Below are positions 24,510 to 33,034 of a stretch of DNA of 38,659 nt, one piece after another. A program made the translations under genes and the position numbers. Origin of the DNA: Desulfobulbaceae bacterium (GTDB taxonomy: Bacteria > Desulfobacterota > Desulfobulbia > Desulfobulbales > Desulfobulbaceae); NCBI GenBank assembly GCA_015484845.1, contig WFUT01000086.1, forward strand, positions 1 to 38,659, written 5' to 3'. Each line of letters begins with the position of its first letter. Within the stretch, counting starts at the first letter, position 1. Under the pieces are notes generated by a model that was not told the origin of the DNA, ran no database searches, and was given only the letters and a program-made list of their open reading frames with translations.

Positions 24510-25853
24510 ATGCACAAGATCTGTGTTAATATTCTTATGATATTTATCTTTTTGATGCCATTGCAAGGTATTTTTATTTTTGACTCAATTGCCACGTATG
24601 CAGCAAAATATTTTGCAATTTCCATTTTGTGGATTTTTTCAGCCGTTATTTTTCTATATAAACCTAAAAAAATTTCATCTGAAGTATTTCATTTAGTATT
24701 ATTTGATCTGTGTTTTTTGGTTATTTCGTTAGTATCATTATGGGTTAATGGGTCTGGCTTACACGGCTATGCTAAATCATGGTTTACTTTTTTGACTATT
24801 AGTATTGCTCCTTTGGTTTTGTTAATTTTTTCTTATGAAGAAAATCTTCCTCGTGTTCAGAAAAATAGTATCAATATACTTTTACTTGGTATTTCTTTTG
24901 TTATTGTTGTCTCGTTTTTGTATTATTTTACTAGGTATTCTTGGTTAATCCCCAGTACTTTTCTGAATCGTTCCACCCGTCTTTATGGAGCCATCAAGAG
25001 TCCAAATGCACTCGCCCTATTCTCTGTTGTTGGTATTGGATGTGTAATTGTTGGCATTCAGTATAACTGGTTTGAGCGCAAGGTCTCCGCCACTTTTTTG
25101 TTTCTCTTCTTTTATGCCTTGATTACCTCATTAAGTAAATCGGTATTCATGTCAGGATGTTTGGCTGCTCTCGTCTGGTACTGGCTGGCCAGGCGCTGGA
25201 AAATACGCTGGCCAAAGGGTATGTCTTTGCTTTTATCTGGTGTGTTTGTTGTTGCTTTGTTTTTTGCCTCGGTTTCAATTTTGTGGAAACAGTATAAGAA
25301 ACCGCTGAAAAGCCCAAGACTTCAAGAGCATGTCGTATCTGTGAAAAACATACCCAAGTGGAAATACTTTAATCCTAACAATAAATTGCTAGGTATTCTG
25401 AGAATCAAACCTCAAGTTTTAAAGACCGGCAATAGATTGGGCGTCTGGAAGGCAGGGTTGCGTATCACCTCCGAACATTGGCTGGCAGGAATAGGACAAT
25501 TCAACTGGAAGCAAAGGTTGGCAGAAAAAGGCTACGAAGACTATGACTCGCCACATAATGGTTTTCTGGAGATAGCCGGTGGCCTTGGAGCCTTTGGTGC
25601 CCTCTTGTATTTCATTGTGCCTGTTTGGCTGATAAGAACGGCTAATAGACTGCTCAGTACAACTACTTTAAGTATTGCTGTCGTATCCATGGTAGTTTTT
25701 TATCTTGGCAGGGAGTTAACTACTGTAAGTGGAATATTCGCTTTTTCTATCAACGGGATGCTTTTTTGGTTTCTTGTTGGTTTTTTTCTATCATTTGCAT
25801 CTAGTTCAATGGGCAGCGCCAGGTCAGTAAGCCAACCTCATAGGTCCTGTTGA
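24510..25853 (+). CDS. Wzy-like O-antigen polymerase/ligase membrane protein
   Basis: This protein of about 447 aa has roughly ten to twelve hydrophobic segments, beginning ICVNILMIFIFLMPLQGIFI. The Wzy_C signature is present: LYGAIKSPNALALF in the middle, a large loop around residues 265-320, then ITSEHWLAGIGQFNWKQR and DSPHNGFLEIAGGLGAFGAL. It probably polymerises or transfers lipid-linked glycan repeats at the periplasmic face. A GTG directly before the ATG could also start it; AAGGGG lies 6-9 bases upstream. It follows the sulfotransferase after three bases and is equally AT-rich. The MITE at 25891-26136 begins 37 bases after its stop. Confidence 0.82.
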   Translation: MHKICVNILMIFIFLMPLQGIFIFDSIATYAAKYFAISILWIFSAVIFLYKPKKISSEVFHLVLFDLCFLVISLVSLWVNGSGLHGYAKSWFTFLTISIAPLVLLIFSYEENLPRVQKNSINILLLGISFVIVVSFLYYFTRYSWLIPSTFLNRSTRLYGAIKSPNALALFSVVGIGCVIVGIQYNWFERKVSATFLFLFFYALITSLSKSVFMSGCLAALVWYWLARRWKIRWPKGMSLLLSGVFVVALFFASVSILWKQYKKPLKSPRLQEHVVSVKNIPKWKYFNPNNKLLGILRIKPQVLKTGNRLGVWKAGLRITSEHWLAGIGQFNWKQRLAEKGYEDYDSPHNGFLEIAGGLGAFGALLYFIVPVWLIRTANRLLSTTTLSIAVVSMVVFYLGRELTTVSGIFAFSINGMLFWFLVGFFLSFASSSMGSARSVSQPHRSC

Positions 25854-25890
25854 ATTTTCTATATGATAGATTCTTTTTGTCCTACTATTC

Positions 25891-26136
25891 CCTGACAATT
25901 ACCCACAAATTGCCCTGGACAATACGCTGCAAATAAAGATACATTTTCAATGTGTTACGATAATCCATCCTTTAATAAAGCAAAAACAGCATGAATAACA
26001 ATATCGGGAGGCGGTTTATAGTCACAAGCAAACTACCATGCGTTACTGATCAACTTTTTGAAAATCAAAGCAAATATTCAAAAATTCCTGGATCGCCCCA
26101 TATGTTATCCAGGGAGAATTGTGGGTAGTTGTCAGG
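25891..26136. mobile_element. 246-bp MITE related to the DUF4338 insertion element
   Basis: Terminal inverted repeats of 28 bases (25891-25918 and 26109-26136) begin cctgacaa and share tacccacaa and ccctgg; they pair with about six mismatches. The element is flanked by the 6-base direct repeat ctattc (25885-25890 and 26137-26142). The core of about 190 bases is AT-rich and has no ORF. The ends match those of the transposase-bearing element at 18527-20834, so it is probably a non-autonomous relative. It fills the 308-base gap between the polymerase and flippase genes and ends 25 bases before the flippase start codon. Confidence 0.75.
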
Positions 26137-26161
26137 CTATTCCCCATAATGCAGATTATGC

Positions 26162-27493
26162 ATGAAATCATCAAGCCGTTTTAAGCGTAATATTTCCTTT
26201 AATGCACTCGCCACTGCCAGTGGATCGGTAATTCAGTTTATCCTTATTCTGGTTCTAACCAGGCTGCTTTCCGTCGATACCTTTGCTGGTTTTGTCACCG
26301 CTTCCGCTCTGGTGGGGGTGGCTGAAATGACATCGGATTTTGGTGTCCGCATCTGGGCGGTGCGCCGTTTTGCCCTTGGAAAGTCCATTGGTGAAACCTT
26401 GTTTCTCGCTCTTGTTGCCAAGGGAGTTTTCTCCCTGTTGATGGCAACTGTTGTTCTTTTGATTCCGTGGCAATTGTTAAATTTTATTGAGGCTGTCCTG
26501 TGTGTCCTTATTGCGGTCACCCAACCCGCCACGGATCCTCTTCTCTGGTTTTTACGAGGCACGGAAAGGCTGGATGTTGAAGCCGTTTCTGTTCTTTTGT
26601 GGCGGGTTGGCAATGCTCTGCTGTTGTCGATAACAGCCTGGTTTGGTGTTGATCTTTCATTGCTGTTGCTGTGCTGGCTGTCAAGCAACCTCTTGCGGCT
26701 TTTTTTTGTATCTCGCCTACCGCTTGTCGGTAAACTGGTGGTTAGCTGCCGGCAGATCATGGCCTCGGCGGTATTGCGGAAGGTTCCGGGAGTTCTTCAA
26801 AAGGCCTTCCCAATCGGCTTGGCGTTTTTGTTGATGGCCTTTTATCAACGGTTGGGTGTGTTCTCGCTGGGAATACTCGGGCAGACAAGAGATGTGGCAC
26901 TGTTCGGGGTTGCCTTTGTCTTGGTTACTTCGGCGGGATTTCTGGCTACCAGCATAACGGTTGCATCGTTTCCTTCCCTTGCCAGATGTATAGAGACCGG
27001 GCGCTACCAGGATGCAGAACTTATTGTCCGTCGTAAGATACGGCTGATAGCCTTGCTCTTTTTTCCTTCCTGCATATTGGGAGCACTGATCGCTCCCTGG
27101 TTTATACCAATTGCCTATCCTGCCGCGTATCTGCCGGCAGCCTCGGTGGTCATCGGATTGGCACCTGGGCTTTATATTTCAGCCATCAATTTTGCCTTGA
27201 AATATCTTCTTAACGCCTTGCATCTCAATTGGCTTGATGCCTGCTCTGTTGTGGTCGGTGTGACTACTTTTTTATGTGTTCTCGTCCTTCCAGAATGGAA
27301 ATCTTTGCTTGATGGTGCTGCATTTGCCTGGTGTGCAGGTGAAATGTCGATATTTATCGCAAAGTGTTATGCTCTTTATCGTGATGGTCGTCTACCTGTC
27401 TCAATCCTTATTGGTTACTTTTGCTTGTTTGTTTTACTCTGGGGGATCCTTGTTGCGATGAAGGATCATATCCTGGCATTTTACGGATGCTGA
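26162..27493 (+). CDS. wzx: Wzx-like polysaccharide flippase
   Basis: This 443-aa multi-pass membrane protein is of the MOP/polysaccharide-synthesis family. The N-terminus RNISFNALATASGSVIQFIL, then VLTRLLSVDTFAGFVTASAL and DFGVRIWAVRRFAL, is the usual Wzx opening. About twelve hydrophobic segments follow, with YQRLGVFSLGILG near residue 225 as in flippases. It should move undecaprenyl-linked glycan units across the inner membrane. No ribosome site is evident before the ATG at 26162, and the MITE ends only 25 bases upstream, so the native leader has probably been altered. GC content returns towards 50% here compared with the AT-rich polymerase gene before it. Confidence 0.85.
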   Translation: MKSSSRFKRNISFNALATASGSVIQFILILVLTRLLSVDTFAGFVTASALVGVAEMTSDFGVRIWAVRRFALGKSIGETLFLALVAKGVFSLLMATVVLLIPWQLLNFIEAVLCVLIAVTQPATDPLLWFLRGTERLDVEAVSVLLWRVGNALLLSITAWFGVDLSLLLLCWLSSNLLRLFFVSRLPLVGKLVVSCRQIMASAVLRKVPGVLQKAFPIGLAFLLMAFYQRLGVFSLGILGQTRDVALFGVAFVLVTSAGFLATSITVASFPSLARCIETGRYQDAELIVRRKIRLIALLFFPSCILGALIAPWFIPIAYPAAYLPAASVVIGLAPGLYISAINFALKYLLNALHLNWLDACSVVVGVTTFLCVLVLPEWKSLLDGAAFAWCAGEMSIFIAKCYALYRDGRLPVSILIGYFCLFVLLWGILVAMKDHILAFYGC

Positions 27494-27517
27494 TCAGGAA
27501 AGTTTATTGGAGGAAAA

Positions 27518-28402
27518 GTGGTTGCAGAAAATGATTATCCTTTGGAATACCTGGAATTTTGTCCATTATGCCATGATGAATCTTTTTCTCTTTTTGCCGA
27601 ATCAAATGGGTTTCGGATTGTAGAGTGCCCGAGATGTACTCTTAAGTTCGTAAATCCACGTCCTTCTGAACAGGAGATCAAGAATCACTTCGAGAACGAA
27701 TACATTGATGACGAGAAGAGGGTGGATGTTGACTTCACCAGTTATCGGGAAAAAAGTCTACATCGTGAAGCCGAGGCCATTAAAAAACTTTTAGATAGCG
27801 GGGGAAGACTTCTTGATCTTGGGGCTGCATCAGGATATTTCCTCTCCTGTTTCAGTGATTCACCAGAATGGGATGTAGAGGGGGTTGAGCCATCCCGTTA
27901 CGCGGCTGCGTCGGCACAACGCAAGTACGGCGTCAATGTACACCAGGGCTTTCTAAGCGACCAAAACTTTGCCGGAGAGGCCTTTGATATCATAACGTCA
28001 CTGGATTCGTTCTGCTTTCATCCGAATCCCGGGAAAGATCTCCGGGAAATAGTCAGGATTTTGAAACCGGGAGGTTTTTTTTGCGTCGAGATACCCGGGC
28101 TTAACTTTCGTCTCCTGAAAAACAAGGGCCTTGTCGCACGACTGGTGTATGGGGAGAGGGTCCGGCTGAATGCCGGCGTGCACCTATTTTATTATTCAAG
28201 ATCCACCCTGGGCGCATTTGCCGAAAAATTTGGTCTTGAAGAATCGTGTTTTTTCCCTGAACAGTCCCCGCTGTATGGAAACATTGCCATAAGGTTTCTT
28301 AATCATGCTTATTACTTGTTTTCTGCCGCGACGTATCGCCTGTCGAATGGAAATCTGAATGTAGTCCCCAAAGAATTTATCATTTATCGCAAAGTGATCT
28401 GA
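27518..28402 (+). CDS. SAM-dependent methyltransferase with N-terminal zinc ribbon
   Basis: This 294-aa protein starts at GTG four bases after GGAGG. The N-terminal zinc ribbon has CPLC (residues ~16-19) and CPRC (residues ~37-40), then LKFVNPRPSEQEI. The Rossmann methyltransferase domain shows motif I GGRLLDLGAASGYFL near residue 95, the acidic loop VEGVEPSRYAA, and IVRILKPGGFFCVEIPG. This architecture is common among methyltransferases in glycan and O-antigen loci that methylate sugars, so it likely caps or decorates the exported polysaccharide. The stop overlaps the next start (ATGA), indicating coupling with the acyltransferase-like gene. Confidence 0.85.
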   Translation: MVAENDYPLEYLEFCPLCHDESFSLFAESNGFRIVECPRCTLKFVNPRPSEQEIKNHFENEYIDDEKRVDVDFTSYREKSLHREAEAIKKLLDSGGRLLDLGAASGYFLSCFSDSPEWDVEGVEPSRYAAASAQRKYGVNVHQGFLSDQNFAGEAFDIITSLDSFCFHPNPGKDLREIVRILKPGGFFCVEIPGLNFRLLKNKGLVARLVYGERVRLNAGVHLFYYSRSTLGAFAEKFGLEESCFFPEQSPLYGNIAIRFLNHAYYLFSAATYRLSNGNLNVVPKEFIIYRKVI

Positions 28403-29280
28403 TGAGCTCAGAAAGTTACGCCTCTTTTCTCCGGTCAATGGGGCATGATGTCGTCCAGCAGGGTGATCTTTGGTGGTTTGATGTGCAGAGACACATTTAC
28501 ATGAGTTTTCCTTTCCACCGGGAGGTAGATGCCCGACATCTGGATAGGAATACCATTTTTCGCCAGGGAGCGTGGGTATTGCGTTTCCCCTGTCCTTTGT
28601 CCCAGGGACGCCAGAGTTACATATTGCTGGCCTCGAACAAGGATTATGATCTGTCGCACCTGTCCGGAAAGGCGAGAAATCAGACCCGCCGGGGTCTGGA
28701 GGCATGTACTGTTGAACAGGTCGATTTTGCTGACCTGTCTGAAACAGGAATTCTGCTGAATCGTGAAACCATGGAGCGTCAGGGCCGTTCTGTTCCCAAA
28801 GGGCATGATGCGTACTGGAAGAAATACTACCAGCAGGCCGCCAAAACGAAGGGTGCTGAGGCTTGGGCAGCTTTTTACAAAGGACAGATGGTGGCGTTTA
28901 TCATCTCCTTTCTCCTCGATGGATGTGCGAACATTCTTATCGTTCGTTCCAGTAGGGATTTTTTGAAGTATTACCCAAATAATGCCTTGATGTATGTATA
29001 CTTGCGTGAAACATTAAAGCGATCTGGTGTTGACAAAGTATCAATTGGCCTGGAGTCTTTGCAGCCGGGCCTTGAAGGTCTGGATCATTTTAAGCTAGGA
29101 ATGGGATTTGCCAGAAAACCTATTGGTCAACGAATAGAATTTAACAGAACTCTTTATTTTTTTATGAGAGGACCATTGTTAAGGTTTGCCTCGTCGCTCG
29201 CATCAAGAAAGCCCAATGATGAGCGTTACCGAAAAATTTCTGGACTTTTGCAATGGTATGGTGATCAAAAGATATTGTAA
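28402..29280 (+). CDS. FemAB/GNAT-like acyltransferase (Acetyltransf_6 type)
   Basis: This 292-aa cytoplasmic protein resembles the FemAB-like GNAT group often found in exopolysaccharide loci. Visible marks are LSGKARNQTRRGLEACTVEQ near residue 90, LNRETMERQGRSVP near residue 118, WAAFYKGQMVAFIISFLLDG near residue 155, and SSRDFLKYYPNNALMYVYLR near residue 185, with the C-terminal half matching better than the N-terminal half. A role in N- or O-acylation of the amino sugar made by the neighbouring dehydratase and aminotransferase is plausible but not shown. It overlaps both neighbours by a few bases, so it sits firmly within the same transcription unit. Confidence 0.65.
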   Translation: MSSESYASFLRSMGHDVVQQGDLWWFDVQRHIYMSFPFHREVDARHLDRNTIFRQGAWVLRFPCPLSQGRQSYILLASNKDYDLSHLSGKARNQTRRGLEACTVEQVDFADLSETGILLNRETMERQGRSVPKGHDAYWKKYYQQAAKTKGAEAWAAFYKGQMVAFIISFLLDGCANILIVRSSRDFLKYYPNNALMYVYLRETLKRSGVDKVSIGLESLQPGLEGLDHFKLGMGFARKPIGQRIEFNRTLYFFMRGPLLRFASSLASRKPNDERYRKISGLLQWYGDQKIL

Positions 29281-30515
29281 TGATATCTTGTCTATCGAGT
29301 GTTAATTGTTGTCGATTTATTTCGTCCGTCAATTTGATCAATTTTTCTAAAATGGATCTTGCTAATATGCCTCAGCTCATTTTTTGGCTGTCCCTTTTTT
29401 CTGTTTATTATGTTTATCATGGATACAGACTATTCCTTGAGCTGGCTTTGTTTTTTATGAAAAAAAAAGACCTTGCCGAGGAGACATCTGGTTCTGCGGT
29501 CCCTTCTGTCACTGTCTTGGTAACGGTTCATAATGAAGAAAAAGGCATTGGTGAAAAGATAGACAATATCCTAGAGCAGGGTTATCCTGAACAACAACTT
29601 GAGATTCTTGTTGCCTCTGATGGTTCAACCGATGCAACAGATTCCATCGTGGAGAGCCGGGCACGGAATGTCTCAAATGTTCGATTGTTCCGCCCTGCTA
29701 ACCGTAAAGGGAAGACTGATACGCAAAATCAGGCCATTGGTCATGCAAGGGGTTCGATAATCATATTCACTGATTGTGATACGTTGTTTTCTAAGGATTT
29801 TCTCGTCAACCTGGTACATGCATTTGTCCGTCAGGATGTCGGCTGCGCTACGGGTAGGTTGTTTTTTCTGGGTGAGCAAGAGAATAGTATTTCCACGAGC
29901 CAAGGCTATTATTGGAACTACGAGACCAGGCTCAGGGAACTTGAGAGTGAACTGGGTGTTCTTGCTGTTGCCAGCGGGGCCTGCATGGCGGTACGTAAAG
30001 AATTGTTCAGGCCAATGGAAGCCGCCTATGGGGAAGACTGTATACTGCCTCTTGATGTCGTCCTTCAGGGTTACAAGGTTGTGCATGTGCCTGATGCCAT
30101 CGCCTATGACCGTATGCCGTCGACGGTCTCGGGAGAGTTCCGTGCCAGGGTACGGATGACTCTCAGGAACTGGCAAGGGACTTGGGCCCGCGCCGAACTA
30201 TTGAATCCTTTTCACTACCCCGCCTATAGCTGGGCCCTCTGGTCTCACAAGATCCTTCGTTGGTTGTCACCATATCTGTTGGTCGCTCTGGCTCTGTCGA
30301 CCGCAATGCTCGCGAGTCGCTCGCCAATATTTCAGGCAGTTTATTATGGTCTTTGGAGCCTTTTCTTTGCAGGGATAATCGGGTACGTTGTGCAGCGGTG
30401 GAAAATCCAGGTTCCTCTGGTTGGTGCGATTTACAGTTTTTTATTGGCCAATGCCGGTTTTTTTTTCGGTACGATTCAGGCGGCTCTGGGGCGTAAGATT
30501 ACGAAATACAACTGA
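29280..30515 (+). CDS. Family 2 glycosyltransferase, membrane-anchored
   Basis: This 411-aa protein has an N-terminal membrane helix (LIFWLSLFSVYYVYHGYRLFL, residues ~34-54), a cytoplasmic GT2 domain and three to four C-terminal helices (residues ~325-405). GT2 marks are VTVLVTVHNEEKGIGEKIDN, the nucleotide-binding ASDGSTD, IIIFTDCDTLF (the DxD) and the acceptor Glu-Asp in AAYGEDCILPLDV. RNWQGTW stands where processive enzymes have QxxRW. It would extend or polymerise a glycan with a nucleotide sugar. The ATG overlaps the previous stop; the first 24 residues are unusual, and an inner ATG at codon 25 is possible but has no ribosome site. Confidence 0.85.
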   Translation: MISCLSSVNCCRFISSVNLINFSKMDLANMPQLIFWLSLFSVYYVYHGYRLFLELALFFMKKKDLAEETSGSAVPSVTVLVTVHNEEKGIGEKIDNILEQGYPEQQLEILVASDGSTDATDSIVESRARNVSNVRLFRPANRKGKTDTQNQAIGHARGSIIIFTDCDTLFSKDFLVNLVHAFVRQDVGCATGRLFFLGEQENSISTSQGYYWNYETRLRELESELGVLAVASGACMAVRKELFRPMEAAYGEDCILPLDVVLQGYKVVHVPDAIAYDRMPSTVSGEFRARVRMTLRNWQGTWARAELLNPFHYPAYSWALWSHKILRWLSPYLLVALALSTAMLASRSPIFQAVYYGLWSLFFAGIIGYVVQRWKIQVPLVGAIYSFLLANAGFFFGTIQAALGRKITKYN

Positions 30516-30579
30516 GTAGGACCACAAGACAAACTTTTCATGGATATATTCATTCCACCTCGGGCACCAGTCCGGTTAG

Positions 30580-30761
30580 GCCAAGGCTGTTTATGATCCG
30601 CTTCTGGACAAGGAACATCATGCGGTCATCCGTTCACTGGCCTTTACCTGGCTGTGAGTCATCCATCGTTGCTGGCACGTGCGAATCACGCATGATGAGG
30701 CAAAATATCCCTGGTCTCTGGTCAAAAAATCAGTCGCTGCTATTGCGGTGTATTCAGTGCG
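30580..30761 (+). pseudogene. Decayed transposase C-terminal fragment
   Basis: Translating from 30580 gives AKAVYDPLLDKEHHAVIRSL, AFTWL, a TGA stop where Arg is expected, then VIHRCWHVRITHDEAKYPWS. The RSLAFkWxRVxxRCW...YDEAKY pattern resembles the C-terminal end of IS110-like transposases; the family name is tentative. It has an in-frame stop at its start (30577) and no N-terminal part, so it is a dead remnant. It occupies the gap between the GT2 and aminotransferase genes. From 30762 to 30909 nothing else is recognised. Confidence 0.45.
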
Positions 30762-30909
30762 GTGCCAACATGTTGGGATTTGGCGGCTTTTTTGGTAATT
30801 TTTTGAAAGTACATGGGGAAAATCTGGCATGGCATTTTAAGATTGACGGCCTGCCGCTAGAAGTCTGTGACGACTTGGGGACTGTCAAGGCATACGGGTG
30901 AACTCTGCC

Positions 30910-32100
30910 ATGAGTCAAAGAGCATTTCTTCCTTTTGCCCTGCCTTATATTGGTCAGGAGGAAATTGATGAGGTCGTTGATTCGTTACGAAGCGGCTGGA
31001 TCACCACCGGACCAAAAACGAAGCAATTTGAAGAGGATTTTGCCGCTTACCTCGGAGTGGAGTATTGTATCGCCGTTAATTCCGCCACCGCAGGACTTCA
31101 TCTCGCTCTTGAATGTATTGGCGTTGAGGCAGGTGACAAAATTATTACAACTCCATATACTTTCACCGCAACTGCGGAGGTAATCCGGTATCTTGGTGCG
31201 GATCCTGTCTTTATTGATATTGATCGAGACACATGCAATATCTCCCCCTCTGCTATTGAGAGGTATCTTGAATGTCTCTCGTCGGCAGAACGTAGGAGGA
31301 TAAAGGCGATACTCCCGGTTCACTTCGCCGGTCAGGCATGTGATATGGATTCCATCTGTGATCTTGCAGATCGTTTTGATCTCCGGGTCATCGAAGACGC
31401 CGCACATGCCCTGCCTTCCACTTACAACAAGAGAATGATTGGCACGATAGGGGATATTACCGTGTACAGCTTCTATGTGACCAAGACTCTCGCCACTGGC
31501 GAAGGCGGAATGATTGTGACCGCGCGAGAAAAATGGGCTCGTCGTATGGAGGTGATGCGACTGCATGGCATAAATCGAGATGTCTTCGGCCGCTATACAA
31601 GCAGCCATCCTTCTTGGTATTACGAGGTTGTGGCGCCCGGTTACAAATATAATATGCCGGATATTGCCGCAGCCATCGGTATCCATCAACTTCGCAGGGT
31701 TGATACCTTTAGAGAACGCCGGTGGGCGATTGCCCGTCGTTACAGCGAGGGATTGCAGGGTCTGCCCATGAGACTACCTGTCAGTGTTCGTCCTGACGAT
31801 ATTCATGCATGGCATCTGTACGTCATTCAGCTGGAGCTGGAACAACTTACCATAGACCGGGATCGTTTTATTGAGCTGTTGAGTGAACAGGGCGTCGGGA
31901 CAAGTGTTCATTTCATTCCACTCCATCTTCACCCCTATTGGCGGAAACGATACGGATTCGCTGCCGATGATTTTCCGGTCGCGCGGGATGTCTATTCCCG
32001 GGCGATCAGCCTGCCGATTTATCCTGCCATGAGCGATGCGGATGTCGAGCGTGTGGTGGAGGCGGTTCGGAACGTTGCAGAGATGTATGGTAGTGGATAG
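30910..32100 (+). CDS. DegT/DnrJ/EryC1/StrS-family sugar aminotransferase
   Basis: This PLP enzyme of about 396 aa is fold-type I. It opens [20 protein letters not shown], then [23 protein letters not shown]-binding features are [28 protein letters not shown] and the Schiff-base Lys in [18 protein letters not shown] (near residue 194). The C-terminus has [13 protein letters not shown] and [13 protein letters not shown]. It probably aminates a 4-keto-6-deoxy sugar nucleotide made by one of the two dehydratases in this locus, giving a UDP-4-amino sugar. The ATG at 30910 with GGTGA eight bases upstream is preferred; a GTG at 30898 in frame is possible. The 3' end overlaps the next gene. Confidence 0.9.
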   Translation: MSQRAFLPFALPYIGQEEIDEVVDSLRSGWITTGPKTKQFEEDFAAYLGVEYCIAVNSATAGLHLALECIGVEAGDKIITTPYTFTATAEVIRYLGADPVFIDIDRDTCNISPSAIERYLECLSSAERRRIKAILPVHFAGQACDMDSICDLADRFDLRVIEDAAHALPSTYNKRMIGTIGDITVYSFYVTKTLATGEGGMIVTAREKWARRMEVMRLHGINRDVFGRYTSSHPSWYYEVVAPGYKYNMPDIAAAIGIHQLRRVDTFRERRWAIARRYSEGLQGLPMRLPVSVRPDDIHAWHLYVIQLELEQLTIDRDRFIELLSEQGVGTSVHFIPLHLHPYWRKRYGFAADDFPVARDVYSRAISLPIYPAMSDADVERVVEAVRNVAEMYGSG

Positions 32101-32752
32101 CGGGTCTTCGGCCAGCCGGCTCAGGAAGAATAAGAATAAAGCCTCATTTTACCTGCGCACAGGTAAGGGCATGTTTGATCGCGCCGCGGCGCTGGCAGGG
32201 CTTGTGCTTTTCTCTCCGCTCTTTCTGGTTGTCGCCGTAGCTGTCAAGCTTGATTCTCCTGGCCCTGTTTTTTTTGGCCACAAAAGAGTGGGACGAAATT
32301 TTATTCCTTTCAAGGTGCTTAAATTTCGTTCCATGGTCTGTGACGCTTCCCGTACAGGACCAGCGATTACCAGGGGAGGAGATCCGAGAATTACCCGGGT
32401 CGGCAAGGTACTTCGCGCCAGCAAGATTGACGAATTGCCCCAGCTTGTCAACGTGTTGCTTGGCCAGATGAGCCTTGTGGGGCCTCGACCGGAAGTTGCC
32501 CGTTATGTAGAAATGTTTGCCGAGGATTATAGGGAAATATTGACCGTATGCCCCGGCATAACTGATTATGCGGCTCTCGAATTCAGGGATGAGGAAGCCC
32601 TGCTGCAGGGCTTCAAGAGTATGGAAGATGCCTATATTAATATAATCATGCCTGCCAAGATTTCATTATATAAGAAATATATCAGTCGCATCGGCTTCTG
32701 CGAGGACCTGCGAATCCTGATGCGCACCTTTTTTCTGCTTCTCAGGCGATGA
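32087..32752 (+). CDS. Priming phosphoglycosyl transferase (bacterial sugar transferase)
   Basis: This protein of about 221 aa has one re-entrant membrane helix ([21 protein letters not shown], residues ~32-52). The monotopic PGT signature follows: [26 protein letters not shown], then the catalytic Asp-Glu in [20 protein letters not shown] and [13 protein letters not shown], and [14 protein letters not shown]. It transfers a sugar phosphate, probably a UDP-linked amino sugar, to undecaprenyl phosphate and so starts the repeat unit. The frame is open to 32036 inside the aminotransferase; the ATG at 32087 overlaps that gene by 14 bases and gives the usual length. A later ATG at 32171 would cut into the domain. 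Confidence 0.88.
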   Translation: MVVDSGSSASRLRKNKNKASFYLRTGKGMFDRAAALAGLVLFSPLFLVVAVAVKLDSPGPVFFGHKRVGRNFIPFKVLKFRSMVCDASRTGPAITRGGDPRITRVGKVLRASKIDELPQLVNVLLGQMSLVGPRPEVARYVEMFAEDYREILTVCPGITDYAALEFRDEEALLQGFKSMEDAYINIIMPAKISLYKKYISRIGFCEDLRILMRTFFLLLRR

Positions 32753-33034
32753 GCCCGTCGGTTGACGGACAGGTGCAGAAAACTCGTCCCCGGGTATTGC
32801 ACTATAGGGTTCCCCCCTGCCAGATGTGTAAAGGGTCAGGGCGTGCATAGTTGAAGGTACGATCGGCCAGGGGGGAGGCGGAGAGTAGTGAAGACTCTGG
32901 CCATCACCTCATCTGGGCAGGCGGTCGCTATGGTGCAAGAACGCAGCGATTCTGATTAGTTGATGTTAGCCCGCTGGACTCCAAAAACTTGAGGCGCCTT
33001 GGCGTGCACACAAAGATAACCTCGTGTACCTCGT

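Noticed and set aside
30593-30901. 102-aa frame between the GT2 and aminotransferase genes
   Set aside because: The biologically meaningful reading is a decayed transposase in another frame; this frame shows no family features.
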